A stretch of 64,000 bases of DNA from Idiomarina loihiensis. GTDB taxonomy: Bacteria > Pseudomonadota > Gammaproteobacteria > Enterobacterales > Alteromonadaceae. The DNA lies in the NCBI RefSeq assembly GCF_024584785.1, contig NZ_CP074112.1, positions 1,612,001 through 1,676,000 on the forward strand, in the 5' to 3' direction. Below are positions 17,527-26,915 of this stretch, piece by piece; positions within the stretch are counted from its first letter, which is position 1; each line of letters begins with the position of its first letter. Under the pieces are notes generated by a model. It saw only the letters and a program-made list of their open reading frames with translations. It was not told the origin of the DNA and did no database searches. The position numbers were made by a program, and so were the translations under genes.

Positions 17527-17827
17527 ACTACTGCACGTGATTTTTCCGGCTAAACTGCGCGCCCATGTAGTCGATGTATTGCTAGCTGATGAGCAACTCA
17601 GTGGCTTTTCACTCGCAGAAATTGATGGCCATAGCCGCCAGAATAGTCAACTAGATAGGTTAGAACAGGTGGTTGGATATCGCCGTATGTTACGACTAGA
17701 AGTGATGGTAACTGAGCCAGAAAAACAGCGCGTGCTAACCCTGCTCAAACAATTAAAGCCGGCTAGCGCTGAATCTTTGGGGGTACGCTTTTATACGCTA
17801 CCAATTAGCAGCAGCGGTCATTTATAA
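17513..17827 (+). CDS. DUF3240 family protein, PII-like
   Basis: A 104-residue soluble protein matching the DUF3240 family, small ferredoxin-like proteins usually encoded at the end of CusA/CzcA-type RND operons. The N-terminal LLHVIFPAKLRAHVVDVLL and the GYRRMLRLEVMV strand fit the family layout. Its ATG at 17513 lies inside the pump gene (14-base overlap) with GAGG a few bases upstream, so translation is probably coupled to the pump. Function is not established; a ligand-sensing or pump-regulating role is inferred from PII-like folds in transport operons. A hairpin follows directly. Confidence 0.85.
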   Translation: MSEYELLHVIFPAKLRAHVVDVLLADEQLSGFSLAEIDGHSRQNSQLDRLEQVVGYRRMLRLEVMVTEPEKQRVLTLLKQLKPASAESLGVRFYTLPISSSGHL

Positions 17828-17831
17828 GAAA

Positions 17832-17861
17832 CAGCCACAGTAATCCTCGTTACTGTGGCTG
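17832..17861. terminator. Perfect 12-bp inverted repeat between converging operons
   Basis: CAGCCACAGTAA (17832-17843) and TTACTGTGGCTG (17850-17861) pair perfectly across a six-base loop. It lies between the converging efflux operon and galU. On the minus strand it is followed by a short T-rich run (TTTCTTATA), so it is a better terminator for galU than for the efflux operon. Confidence 0.75.
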
Positions 17862-17867
17862 CACCAT

Positions 17868-18752
17868 TTACACGATAGTTTTCAGCCAAGCACGCATGTC
17901 GTCGCCTAACGCCGGATGACGCAAAGCATGCTCTACAAAGGCCTGGGCGTAACCTAGCTTGTTACCACAATCATGGCTGCGGCCTTTCATATAGTATGCA
18001 TTTACCGGTTGTTGCTCGAGCAACATGGCCATGGCATCGGTTAACTGAATTTCATTGCCAGCGCCCACTGGAGTTTTCTCTAACAGACTCCAAAGTGCCG
18101 CTGGGAACACGTAACGACCCACCACGGCTAAATCAGACGGTGCTTCATCTACCGGCGGCTTTTCTACCAATTGCTTAATCGCAACCTGCTCACCGGGCGC
18201 TAATTCTGCACCGTTTAAATCAGCAATACCGTATTGATTGGTGAGCTCGTGCGGTACTTTTTCTACCATCACTTGGGCTGCACCCGTGGCGTTAAAGTTA
18301 CGCACCATCTCGGCTAAGTTATCGCGTTTTAAATCACAGCTTTGGGCATCCACCAAAACATCCGGTAGCACCACCGCAAACGGCTGGTCATCAATTAACG
18401 GACGCGCACATAACACCGCATGGCCAAGACCTTTGGCAACGCCTTGGCGGACATGCATGATGGTGACTCCTGGCGGACATATAGCTTGTACCTCCGCCAG
18501 CAGCTGTCGTTTAACCCGTTGCTCAAGCGTTGCTTCAAGTTCAAAGCTGGTATCAAAGTGGTTCTCAATCGAATTTTTGCTCGAATGGGTCACCAAGATG
18601 ATATCCGTTAAGCCTGCCGCAGCACACTCCTCTACAATAAACTGAATCAACGGTCGATCTACCAAGGGCAACATTTCTTTCGGAATGGCCTTGGTAGCTG
18701 GCAGCATGCGTGTTCCTAGCCCTGCTACCGGGATAACGACTTTTTTCACCAT
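17868..18752 (-). CDS. galU: GalU, UTP-glucose-1-phosphate uridylyltransferase
   Basis: A 294-residue nucleotidyltransferase making UDP-glucose for glycolipid, capsule and lipopolysaccharide synthesis. The N-terminal signature [20 protein letters not shown] binds nucleotide and phosphate. LVEKP and the [12 protein letters not shown] segment contribute sugar and metal contacts. Length and order match GalU rather than RmlA. It begins 12 nt after the stop of the peptide transporter on the same strand, with AAGGA upstream, so the two are likely co-transcribed although functionally unrelated. Confidence 0.96.
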   Translation of the reverse strand: MVKKVVIPVAGLGTRMLPATKAIPKEMLPLVDRPLIQFIVEECAAAGLTDIILVTHSSKNSIENHFDTSFELEATLEQRVKRQLLAEVQAICPPGVTIMHVRQGVAKGLGHAVLCARPLIDDQPFAVVLPDVLVDAQSCDLKRDNLAEMVRNFNATGAAQVMVEKVPHELTNQYGIADLNGAELAPGEQVAIKQLVEKPPVDEAPSDLAVVGRYVFPAALWSLLEKTPVGAGNEIQLTDAMAMLLEQQPVNAYYMKGRSHDCGNKLGYAQAFVEHALRHPALGDDMRAWLKTIV

Positions 18753-18764
18753 GGTATTGCGTCC

Positions 18765-20264
18765 TTATTTTTTAGATTGTTCGCCTAAACCTTCATGTTC
18801 GGCAACTGCTTGTAACTCTTGTTCAACGCCTTCGGCTAAATCAGCCGGCGCGGCTTGAGCTTTTTCGGCACCATGCATCCAGTTCACTAGCATGCCAGAA
18901 ATAGCCCATAAAATAACTGCGAACACCAACAAGCCTACGGCAACCCCACCAAACACCACCAACAGACCAGAATATTGAGCTTCTAGGCCAATCGATTGCG
19001 CTAGGTTGATCGAGAAATCGTACTTATCGGCGTTTTCACTGAAGGCACCCACCATACCCGCTAAATAATTAGCAATAGCCGGCATCAAGAACCACACCCC
19101 CATCACCAAGCTAGCTAAGCGCAGTGGGGCTAGTTTAGTCATTAACGACAAGCCTACCGGTGAAATACATAACTCACCCAAGGTATGGAATAAGTAGGCC
19201 AGTACCAACCACATCATGTTGGCTTGACCGGTGACTTGAATTTCAAATAAGCCAAGGATCAAGAAAATAAAGCCAATCGAGGTTAGCACCAAACCTGCAA
19301 AGATTTTAATCGGTGCATCTGGGCTCTTATCTTTTTTATGCAACCATACCCACAACACCGAGAAGATAGGCGCAAAGATCAAAATAAATAACGGGTTAAG
19401 TGATTGGAAGTAACCCGCCGGAATAATGCTGTCACCAAAGCTACGGTCGGTGTAGCGATCGGCATAGATGTTCATTAAACCGCCGGCTTGTTCAAACGCT
19501 AACCAGAACACGGTCACAAAGACAAACAGGAATAAAATCACGCGCAAACGGTCGTGCTCTACTTTGCTCAGTGGCTTTTTCACACCGCCCGAAGCTTCGC
19601 GGTCACGTTTAGCGCCAGGGACTTTACCGACGTCGCCCAAGTAACGTTGAAAGAAGAGGCCTTGGGTAACGACCGCTAAGGTCATCCCTACGCCAGCGGC
19701 AAAGTAACCCCAACGCCAGCCGTAGTCTGGGCTTTCACCCAAAGTAGAGGTCACTAATGGCGCTAAGAAAGCACCTAAGTTAATCCCCATGTAGAAAATT
19801 GAGAAAGCACTATCTCGACGCGCATCACCTTGGCTGTACAAATCGCCAACGATGGTAGAAATATTCGGCTTAAACAGACCGTTACCGGCAATCAAGATAC
19901 CCAAACCTATATAAAACAAGTCGAGGCTGTGCGGTGTGGCGGCAAACAGCGTAAATTGCGCTGCGGCCATTAAAATACCACCAAGTAAAATCGAGTTGCG
20001 TTGGCCTAAGTAGTTATCGGCCAACCAACCACCAATCAAGGGGGTGAAATAAACCAGCGCCGTATAGGTACCGTACAAAGATAAAGCTTCAGCATCGGTC
20101 ATGCCAAAACCTGGGTTTGCGGCTTCAGTAGCTGCTACGAGAGTTAACACTAAAAGGGCACGCATGCCGTAGTAGGAAAAACGTTCCCACATTTCGGCAG
20201 TAAAAAGCACGTACAGTCCTTTGGGGTGACCCCAAAGTTCTGACTTTGAAGGCGCCTGGCTCAT
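18765..20264 (-). CDS. POT-family proton-dependent oligopeptide transporter
   Basis: A 499-residue MFS protein of the POT/PTR family that imports di- and tripeptides with protons. The diagnostic ERFSYYGMRALLVL motif (ExxERFxYY) lies in the first membrane helix (about residues 26-42). About 14 hydrophobic segments can be counted, and YTALVYFTPLIGGWLAD marks the second conserved region. It resembles DtpA-like proteins of enterobacteria, but the exact paralogue cannot be set from the sequence. A soluble Glu-rich tail ends the protein. It appears to be transcribed with galU downstream. Confidence 0.93.
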   Translation of the reverse strand: MSQAPSKSELWGHPKGLYVLFTAEMWERFSYYGMRALLVLTLVAATEAANPGFGMTDAEALSLYGTYTALVYFTPLIGGWLADNYLGQRNSILLGGILMAAAQFTLFAATPHSLDLFYIGLGILIAGNGLFKPNISTIVGDLYSQGDARRDSAFSIFYMGINLGAFLAPLVTSTLGESPDYGWRWGYFAAGVGMTLAVVTQGLFFQRYLGDVGKVPGAKRDREASGGVKKPLSKVEHDRLRVILFLFVFVTVFWLAFEQAGGLMNIYADRYTDRSFGDSIIPAGYFQSLNPLFILIFAPIFSVLWVWLHKKDKSPDAPIKIFAGLVLTSIGFIFLILGLFEIQVTGQANMMWLVLAYLFHTLGELCISPVGLSLMTKLAPLRLASLVMGVWFLMPAIANYLAGMVGAFSENADKYDFSINLAQSIGLEAQYSGLLVVFGGVAVGLLVFAVILWAISGMLVNWMHGAEKAQAAPADLAEGVEQELQAVAEHEGLGEQSKK

Positions 20265-20330
20265 ACAAATTCCTCGGTTAAATATAGTTATAGTTATACA
20301 GAACGTAACTGTGACGGGCTTTTATAACGC

Positions 20331-20357
20331 AGAAGCCTTGCATGTTGCAAGGCTTCT
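20331..20357. terminator. Hairpin downstream of mlaA
   Basis: AGAAGCCTTGCA (20331-20342) pairs perfectly with TGCAAGGCTTCT (20346-20357) across a three-base loop. It lies 16 bases after the mlaA stop and upstream of the transporter gene. There is no strong T-run on either strand, so it may be a weak terminator or an RNA stabilising hairpin. Confidence 0.6.
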
Positions 20358-20372
20358 GGGCTGAATGGTTGC

Positions 20373-21101
20373 TTAAAACTGGTCGTAAAAGTCGTCGTCC
20401 AGCTCATCCGCTTCGGTTTGCGGTGGGTTTCCATCATAAACCTTATGCTGCCAATTTTGAAAATACGCCTCTTTTACAAACCCGTAAGGGTCTAACGAGT
20501 TCTCCATCAGCGCTTGTTGTTCTTGCAGGCGTAACCGCGTATCTAGTGCCTTCACCAGTAATCGCGCGATGCTGGTAGGGCCATTTAAGTTATCAATCGG
20601 AAAGTACATGCCATCCACCACGTCACCGCCGCGATCGATAGGCACGGTCGGACCTAAACCTGGCAACATCACATAAGGGCCTTCCGTAACACCCCAGCTC
20701 GCTAGCGTCTCGCCAAAGCTTTCTTCTTTTGCCTCAATCCCGAGTGGCGTGGCAACATCAAAAATACCTAACACACCCACAGTACTGTTAATCGAGAAGC
20801 GCCAAAAAGTACTGCCGGCATCCATCACTTTACCTTGCAGCAGATTATTCACAAACCACGAAACTTCACCAAGGTTATCGGCAACGTTGCGTAAGCCGGT
20901 TCGTACCGGCTGCGGAATTTCACCATAAGCTTTAGCGGCTGGCCACAGAATAGCTTCATCTAGCTGCTCGTTAAAATCCCACATGTCGCGGTTAAAATCT
21001 TCAAAGGGATCGCGTGGGTCGGCCCACTCATCTTCGGGCGTGCTAGCACAGCCTGCTAAGGTTAATCCCGCCAATACAATCAGTAAGTACTTCTTCACCA
21101 T
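20373..21101 (-). CDS. mlaA: MlaA (VacJ), phospholipid-removing outer-membrane lipoprotein
   Basis: A 242-residue lipoprotein. The signal peptide ends in the lipobox Leu-Ala-Gly-Cys (Cys18). The mature part contains the MlaA signature region from DPFEDFNRDMWDFNEQLD and the segment NSTVGVLGIFDVATPLG. MlaA forms a doughnut in the outer membrane that removes mislocalised phospholipids from the outer leaflet and passes them to MlaC. The other mla genes are not in the window. It starts 27 nt after ccmI, so readthrough from the ccm operon is possible. Confidence 0.95.
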   Translation of the reverse strand: MVKKYLLIVLAGLTLAGCASTPEDEWADPRDPFEDFNRDMWDFNEQLDEAILWPAAKAYGEIPQPVRTGLRNVADNLGEVSWFVNNLLQGKVMDAGSTFWRFSINSTVGVLGIFDVATPLGIEAKEESFGETLASWGVTEGPYVMLPGLGPTVPIDRGGDVVDGMYFPIDNLNGPTSIARLLVKALDTRLRLQEQQALMENSLDPYGFVKEAYFQNWQHKVYDGNPPQTEADELDDDFYDQF

Positions 21102-21128
21102 AACCTCAATGTTCTTGGTTTTAACGAG

Positions 21129-22349
21129 TTAGTCGTTCACTATCTTGCTAATTTCTAGCTGCACTGACGTAGCAGAACCAGCTTCTAATACCAGCGGCTC
21201 GGCATCCAGATCACCAGGCGCAGCTTCAATCTGCTCATCGCTTGATATACGTGCCATCACCTGCCAACGGTTCAATCCGCTCATCACAAATTCCGGCAAC
21301 ATGGCATTGGCATCCGATAGCTCAATCGTTATCGGAAAGTTCGCCACTGGCTGACGTACTGCAGCCGCCGGCATTCTACTACCATCAGGATCGGTAATGT
21401 AGACGAACAAGGTGCCACCCGCTGGCACTTGATCTTGTAACTCCGGAGCCAAGCTTACCGTGACAGTCAAACTCGCATCAGCGGCCACTAAACGTTGCTC
21501 GACATCATCTAGTGCTTGTTGAATGGCTGCATAGCGCTCATCCGCCGGAGCAATTTGGTCTTGTAACAATTGCCACGCCGTTTGTGCCTGCTGCCAATCA
21601 CCGCGTTGATAAGCGATCAGGCCTAATAATGACAAAGCCTCTTGCTGCGTGGGGTCCTGTTGCAGCACTTGCACCAACAATTGTGCTGCTTGAGCCAAAT
21701 ATTGCTCTTCACCAAAGTTCACTAATAACTGAGCGTAACCTAACTGCGCCTGCTGATTGCTCGGGTTAATCGCGAGTGCTTTTTCAAAGGCATCCACCGC
21801 TTGCTCAGCCTGCCCTAACTGAGTCATCACCCGCGCATAAATTTGCCAAACCATACCATTATCATCGGGCGTTTGGGCGAGCCGCTGACGTAAACCTAAT
21901 GCAAAGGTTTCAAGTTCTTCACGGGTAGTTTGCGCCGACTGATCCGACATCACTTTACGACCTAAGTCAGGCAACGCTGCTAAAGCGTCATCCGCTTGGC
22001 GCTGCAACTGCCAGCTACCAAAGGTAAAATAAAGGATCACCGCAGCCACCATCACCACCACCGCCGGTACCCATACGGCGTTGCCCATCTGGCGGTCGGC
22101 CACTTGTTCTAACTCGCTGTTTTCGGTAACAAAGCGCTTGTCTAACTCATCATTGGCACGCGCAAACGCCTCCATCGTGAGTAAGCCGTCATCGCGCTCT
22201 GCCACCAATTCTAATTTACGCTGTTGATATAGTTCGCGGTTGACATCTAAACGGGTGCGCTGCTGCTCGCGCTGGCGCCGCCCGGTTACCATTAAAAATA
22301 AACCGCCCGCCGTCACCACGGCCAAGATCATCGCTATATGAGCAATCAT
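21129..22349 (-). CDS. ccmI: CcmI, TPR chaperone of cytochrome c maturation
   Basis: A 406-residue protein with two N-terminal membrane helices (about 4-20 and 95-112) bracketing a short cytoplasmic loop, then a periplasmic region with TPR-like repeats (about 150-270). One repeat reads AVDAFEKALAINPSNQQAQLGYAQLL. A beta-rich C-terminal domain follows. CcmI captures apocytochrome c for the CcmFH ligation complex. Its start overlaps the ccmH stop by four bases, placing it last in the ccmABCDEFGHI operon. Confidence 0.93.
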   Translation of the reverse strand: MIAHIAMILAVVTAGGLFLMVTGRRQREQQRTRLDVNRELYQQRKLELVAERDDGLLTMEAFARANDELDKRFVTENSELEQVADRQMGNAVWVPAVVVMVAAVILYFTFGSWQLQRQADDALAALPDLGRKVMSDQSAQTTREELETFALGLRQRLAQTPDDNGMVWQIYARVMTQLGQAEQAVDAFEKALAINPSNQQAQLGYAQLLVNFGEEQYLAQAAQLLVQVLQQDPTQQEALSLLGLIAYQRGDWQQAQTAWQLLQDQIAPADERYAAIQQALDDVEQRLVAADASLTVTVSLAPELQDQVPAGGTLFVYITDPDGSRMPAAAVRQPVANFPITIELSDANAMLPEFVMSGLNRWQVMARISSDEQIEAAPGDLDAEPLVLEAGSATSVQLEISKIVND

Positions 22350-22873
22350 TCTGATTTATCCTGCTTCTCGGTTTGCAGACGCGCCAACTGGGCTAATTCT
22401 GCTTCACTTAATTGGGCTTCTTCAGAGCCTGAACGCACTCGCCACAAGACCACAGCTGCGCCTATTAGCACCACTGCCAACGGCCCTAACCAAAGCACCA
22501 AGGTACTGGTGCGCACCGGCGGCCGATAGTAAGCAAAATCACCGTATCGTGCCACCATGTAATCTACCACCTGCTGCTTGGTGGCACCGTCTTTCACCAT
22601 CAAATAAGTGCGGTCACGCAAATCTTTGGCCAGCGGAGCATCTGAGTCAGCAATGGTTTGGTTCTGACATTTAGGGCAGCGCAGCTCGTTAATTAGTTCT
22701 CTAAACAAACTTTCTTGCGCCGGGTCGTCAAATTTATATTGCTCTAAACTCACCTGCGCCTGAGCTTGACTACTAAGAGCTAACACGAGCACCAAGCTGA
22801 AGCTTACGAACAGGCTACTGAACAGCTGCCGCCAAGTGCTGTGCGGCTGACTGGTTAATGCGCTTGTGGTCAT
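22346..22873 (-). CDS. ccmH: CcmH, apocytochrome thiol-reducing subunit
   Basis: A 175-residue protein with an N-terminal signal or anchor (about 15-38), a periplasmic domain carrying the redox motif LRCPKCQNQTI (Cys-x-x-Cys), and a transmembrane helix near residues 125-145. CcmH keeps apocytochrome c cysteines reduced for haem attachment. It overlaps ccmG and ccmI by four bases each. It is the short form, with CcmI as a separate protein, unlike the fused E. coli CcmH. Confidence 0.95.
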   Translation of the reverse strand: MTTSALTSQPHSTWRQLFSSLFVSFSLVLVLALSSQAQAQVSLEQYKFDDPAQESLFRELINELRCPKCQNQTIADSDAPLAKDLRDRTYLMVKDGATKQQVVDYMVARYGDFAYYRPPVRTSTLVLWLGPLAVVLIGAAVVLWRVRSGSEEAQLSEAELAQLARLQTEKQDKSE

Positions 22874-23475
22874 GATTGCTCACCTCCTCGTTCGCCCGCT
22901 GCAGCTTTGGCCTGTTGCTGTAACTGCTGGAACATCGGTGCCAACAACTGACTCCAATTGCGAGCATTAACATCGCCAACGTGGCGATACACCACCTCGC
23001 CTTCATGATTAATCAAAAAGGTTTCTGGCGCGCCATACACGCCAAAATCAATGGCGACCATGCCCCGCTCATCAAACAGGTTAACCACATAAGGGTCGCC
23101 TAAGGTATTAAGCCAATTCACTGCTTTAGCACGCGAATCGTCTTTGTAGTTTAACCCCACAATAGGAATACCCTGCGCTGCTAGCTCATTCAAAAAGGCA
23201 TGTTCAGCTCTACAGGTTGGACACCAAGTAGCCCACACGTTTAATAACAAGGGCTCGCCAGTTTTCAGAACTGCCTCGGTATGCTCCGTTGAGGTATCGT
23301 ATATATCCGGCAAGCTAAAGGCCGGCACAGGTTTGCCCACCAAAGCCGAACTCAACTCGGTGGGGTCTGAAAACAAGCCCCTTAACAAAAACACGGTCAG
23401 GGCTAAAAACGCTACCAGCGGTAACGCTAACACCAACCAGCGTAGCGACGACTTAGATGTTTGAGCTTCAGCCAT
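22870..23475 (-). CDS. ccmG: CcmG (DsbE), periplasmic thioredoxin-like protein
   Basis: A 201-residue membrane-anchored thioredoxin. The ATG at 23475 is used because AAGGAG lies seven bases upstream and because it overlaps ccmF by only eight bases; the frame open from 23526 would add 17 residues from inside ccmF. A single transmembrane anchor lies at about 14-35. The catalytic motif is WATWCPTCRAEH, and the GVYGAPETFLIN loop is typical of CcmG. It supplies reductant to CcmH and apocytochrome c. Confidence 0.95.
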   Translation of the reverse strand: MAEAQTSKSSLRWLVLALPLVAFLALTVFLLRGLFSDPTELSSALVGKPVPAFSLPDIYDTSTEHTEAVLKTGEPLLLNVWATWCPTCRAEHAFLNELAAQGIPIVGLNYKDDSRAKAVNWLNTLGDPYVVNLFDERGMVAIDFGVYGAPETFLINHEGEVVYRHVGDVNARNWSQLLAPMFQQLQQQAKAAAGERGGEQS

Positions 23476-25444
23476 GAGCAACTCCTTGAGCCGGCTGTTT
23501 GCGGCTGGCCCGATAACGTTTATCACTCATCGCTAAAGCACCGCCTAAGGCCATTAAAATGGCCCCTAGCCAGATCCAACGCACCATAGGTTTCACATAA
23601 ATCCGTACTGCCCAAGCATCGGGGCTGGCCTCATCACCTAATGGCTCACCTAATGCTACATACAAGTCACGCAAGAAACCCGCATCTAGGCCAACTTCGG
23701 TCATACTCATTTGTTGTACTGTGTAAAAACGTTTTTCAGTCACCAGCTCACTCACCAGCTTGCCATCACGCAAAATACTAAACTCAGCATGGTCGGTGGT
23801 GTAATTCGGGCCCTGCTGTTCGCTTAACAAATCAAAGCGGAAGGTGTATCCAGCCACCTCAACCTGATCACCTGGTGCCAACCTTACATCGCGCTCAATC
23901 TCGTATTGGCTCACCGCAGCAATCCCCACAATAGTAATGGCAAAGCCTAAGTGGCCAAGCACCATGCCCCAGTGACTACGACCTAACTTGGTAAGACTCG
24001 CTAAGCCTTGGCCACGTTGCTGCACCCGCTGACGTAATTCGGCCACCAAGGTCAACACAATCCATAAGCTTAATACTAACCCTAGTACCGTCATGGCCAT
24101 CACTTGATCAGTCACCACCCACGGAATCACATAGCCCAACGCTAATGCCAATACTAAGGCCAAGCCCAAACTACCTAACAAGGGTTGCAGCTCTTGGCGG
24201 CGCCAGCGCATCAATGGCCCTAAGCCCATAAACACCACAAAAGGCACTATCAAATAAGTGAACATCTGATTAAAGAAGGGTTCACCGATTGAAATCGAGC
24301 CTAAACCGAGCTCTTTGTGCACCAGTGGCAGTAAGGTCCCGATTAGCACCACAGCGGTAGCTGCTACTAACAAGATGTTGTTGCCTAGCAGCATCACTTC
24401 ACGCGAGTTAACGTCGTATTTGGTGGTGCTATTTACAGCCCCAGCACGTAAGGCAAACAGCAGCAGCGAGCCGCCAATCACAATCGCCAACAAGCCGAGA
24501 ATAAAGAGACCACGAGCTGGGTCGGTGGCAAAAGCATGCACCGATACGATCACCCCAGAGCGCACCAAGAAGGTGCCGAGCAAGCTTAAACTAAAGGCGG
24601 AAATAGCGAGTAACACGGTCCAAGACTTAAAGGCACCGCGCTTTTCTGTCACTGCCAAACTATGAATCAAGGCAGTGCCGACCAACCACGGCATAAAACT
24701 GGCATTCTCGACCGGATCCCAGAACCACCAGCCGCCCCAGCCAAGCTCGTAATAAGCCCACCAGCTGCCGATAGCAATACCCAAGGTTAAGAAACACCAA
24801 GCTGCGGTAGCCCAAGGTCGCGACCAACGCGCCCATGAGGCATCTAATTTACCGCTGATGAGTGCCGCAATGGCAAAGGCAAAAGCCACCGAGAAACCAA
24901 CGTAACCCATGTACAGCAACGGTGGATGAATAATCATCCCAGGATCTTGCAGCAGCGGATTTAAATCGCGACCATCCACTGGGATTAAAGGAAGCGCGCG
25001 ATCGAACGGATTCGACACGCTCATCATGAACAGGTAAAAGCCAATGCTTATCAGACCCAGAATGGCCAACACGCGCGCCATCATGGTTAACGGCATGCGC
25101 CGCGAGAACATCGCCACCGCAGCTATCCAGCCCGCTTGCATCAGCATCCACAGTAAGAATGAGCCTTCGTGCGAGCCCCACACCGCGGTAATACGATACA
25201 TCAGGGGCAGCGCAGTATTGGAGTTATGCGCCACATAAGCGATAGTAAAATCGTTAACCACAAAACCCCAAGTTAACGCTGCATAGGCTACCGCAGTAAA
25301 CAAAAACTGCCCGTAAGCTAGGGGTCGCGCCAACAACATAGCGCCGCTATGACCTTTCCACGCGCCCCACAGCGGGTAACCCGCCAACAGCACCGAAAAT
25401 GCCAAAGCTAACGCTAATGCAACTTGACCTAATTCAGCAATCAT
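23468..25444 (-). CDS. ccmF: CcmF, haem lyase core subunit
   Basis: A 658-residue polytopic membrane protein with about 15 hydrophobic segments. The tryptophan-rich haem-handling motif GWGGWWFWDPVENA is present near residue 235, together with the conserved periplasmic histidines around IIHPPLLYMGYVG and the LVRSGV segment. CcmF with CcmH and CcmI ligates haem from CcmE to apocytochrome c. It starts three bases after ccmE and overlaps ccmG. Confidence 0.96.
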   Translation of the reverse strand: MIAELGQVALALALAFSVLLAGYPLWGAWKGHSGAMLLARPLAYGQFLFTAVAYAALTWGFVVNDFTIAYVAHNSNTALPLMYRITAVWGSHEGSFLLWMLMQAGWIAAVAMFSRRMPLTMMARVLAILGLISIGFYLFMMSVSNPFDRALPLIPVDGRDLNPLLQDPGMIIHPPLLYMGYVGFSVAFAFAIAALISGKLDASWARWSRPWATAAWCFLTLGIAIGSWWAYYELGWGGWWFWDPVENASFMPWLVGTALIHSLAVTEKRGAFKSWTVLLAISAFSLSLLGTFLVRSGVIVSVHAFATDPARGLFILGLLAIVIGGSLLLFALRAGAVNSTTKYDVNSREVMLLGNNILLVAATAVVLIGTLLPLVHKELGLGSISIGEPFFNQMFTYLIVPFVVFMGLGPLMRWRRQELQPLLGSLGLALVLALALGYVIPWVVTDQVMAMTVLGLVLSLWIVLTLVAELRQRVQQRGQGLASLTKLGRSHWGMVLGHLGFAITIVGIAAVSQYEIERDVRLAPGDQVEVAGYTFRFDLLSEQQGPNYTTDHAEFSILRDGKLVSELVTEKRFYTVQQMSMTEVGLDAGFLRDLYVALGEPLGDEASPDAWAVRIYVKPMVRWIWLGAILMALGGALAMSDKRYRASRKQPAQGVAHG

Positions 25445-25446
25445 TG

Positions 25447-25956
25447 TTAGTAACCCTCTGGCTCTTTAGATTCGGGCTTGTCACCGGTGTAGTCAGGTGC
25501 ATTCGGGTTGACATGTTTAATGCCTTTCATAGCTTCAGCCAATTCTGGCGGCATGTATTCTTCGTCGTGCTTGGCCAGCACTTCCGTTGCTTTGAGCACG
25601 CTAGGTTCAACCAAGGTGCCCTGCGCCACAATGCCCTGCCCCTCGCGGAACAGATCAGGCAAAATACCTTGGTACAACACGGTCATTTCAGGCCCAGTAT
25701 CGGTGACTCGGAAGCTCACTTCTAGGGTTTTAGGATCTCGACTAACCGAACCCTCAACCACCATACCGCCTACCCGAATCCGTTGTCCTACGCTAGGCTT
25801 GGTAAGGTCTTTGCCTTTGCCTTCTAGCACTTCTGTTGGGGTATAAAACAAATCAATATTTTTTGATAGCGCAAACAAAATCAAGCTCAGCGCCGCTGCC
25901 ACCCCTATGATTAAAGCCAATACCCAGGCTAAGCGTTTCTTACGTCGTGGAATCAT
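25447..25956 (-). CDS. ccmE: CcmE, periplasmic haem chaperone
   Basis: A 169-residue protein with a basic N-terminus, one membrane anchor (about 9-29), and an OB-fold periplasmic domain. The haem-binding motif reads [12 protein letters not shown] near residue 128, with the histidine that forms the covalent haem link and the downstream tyrosine. CcmE receives haem from CcmABCD and delivers it to CcmF. A charged C-terminal tail is present. It overlaps ccmD by four bases. Confidence 0.97.
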   Translation of the reverse strand: MIPRRKKRLAWVLALIIGVAAALSLILFALSKNIDLFYTPTEVLEGKGKDLTKPSVGQRIRVGGMVVEGSVSRDPKTLEVSFRVTDTGPEMTVLYQGILPDLFREGQGIVAQGTLVEPSVLKATEVLAKHDEEYMPPELAEAMKGIKHVNPNAPDYTGDKPESKEPEGY

Positions 25957-26162
25957 GCGGTACCTCGTTCTTGCTGTTTACGTCGGGCTAAGCGCTGCTG
26001 CCGTTGCTGTTGCTGCACCGCTTGTTGTTGCAATTGTTTACGGGTGCGTAAGCCATGCATCACTAAGATCGTGAGCGCTAATAAGGTCACCCCATAGGCC
26101 AGCCATACATAAAACCCATAGCCACCCATATCAATAAAGTCATACCAACTGTCAAATGCCAT
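25953..26162 (-). CDS. ccmD: CcmD, small haem-exporter subunit
   Basis: A 69-residue single-pass membrane protein with the typical N-terminus [18 protein letters not shown], one helix (about 17-38) and a strongly basic, Gln/Arg-rich cytoplasmic tail. CcmD stabilises the CcmC-CcmE complex and helps release holo-CcmE from CcmABCD. It lies between ccmC (1-nt gap) and ccmE (4-nt overlap). Confidence 0.95.
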   Translation of the reverse strand: MAFDSWYDFIDMGGYGFYVWLAYGVTLLALTILVMHGLRTRKQLQQQAVQQQQRQQRLARRKQQERGTA

Positions 26163-26163
26163 C

Positions 26164-26913
26164 TTACCGCTCCTGCTCAGCCACGCCTAGTTGGGCGTGA
26201 ACCCAAGGCCGATGTATTTCTTGCTTCAAAATTTCGTTGCGTAACCGCTGACAGACTAACGCCCCGGTTAAGAGCGCAAAGCCCAAAATGCTAATCAGCA
26301 ATGGGATCAGCATCTCGGGGGCCATCGACGGCTTTTCAAATTTAGTGATGGTGGCCCCTTGGTGCAGGCTGTTCCACCAGTACACCGAAAAATGGATGAT
26401 CGGCACGTTCACCACCCCGACTAACGCCAGCACACTTGCCGCTTTAGCCCCAGTACGCGCATCGGTAAAGGCATAGTACAGTGCCAACACCCCGATGTAC
26501 AAAAACAGTAGAATCAGTTGTGAGGTTAACCGCGCATCCCATTCCCACCAAGTTCCCCACATGGGCTTACCCCAGACGGCACCGGTAAAGAGCGCAATAA
26601 AAGTCAGCACGGCACCGACCGGAGCTATGGCCGCAATGGCCCATTCCGCGGTGCGAATTTGCCACACCAAAGCAATCAAAGCGGTAATCGCCATCGCCGT
26701 GTAAGCGCCCATCGAGAACATCGCTGATGGCACATGAATAAAGATGATGCGATAGCTATCGCCCTGCTGGTAATCGCTAGGTGCGAACAGCATTCCCCAC
26801 ACCAAGCCAACCGTTAAGGTCACCAAGGCACTGCCAGCCAACCAAGGTAACCAAGCGCCTAGCAACCGGTAGGTTGCCTCACCTTTTGCATACGGGTGTA
26901 ACCATTTCCACAT
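26164..26913 (-). CDS. ccmC: CcmC, haem-handling membrane protein
   Basis: A 249-residue protein with six membrane segments. The haem-handling motif WGTWWEWDARLTSQ lies near the middle, flanked by conserved histidines in IFIHVPSAMFSM and NVPIIHFSVYWWNSLHQ. CcmC loads haem onto CcmE. The gene sits between ccmB (2-nt gap) and ccmD (1-nt gap). Confidence 0.97.
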   Translation of the reverse strand: MWKWLHPYAKGEATYRLLGAWLPWLAGSALVTLTVGLVWGMLFAPSDYQQGDSYRIIFIHVPSAMFSMGAYTAMAITALIALVWQIRTAEWAIAAIAPVGAVLTFIALFTGAVWGKPMWGTWWEWDARLTSQLILLFLYIGVLALYYAFTDARTGAKAASVLALVGVVNVPIIHFSVYWWNSLHQGATITKFEKPSMAPEMLIPLLISILGFALLTGALVCQRLRNEILKQEIHRPWVHAQLGVAEQER

Positions 26914-26915
26914 TG

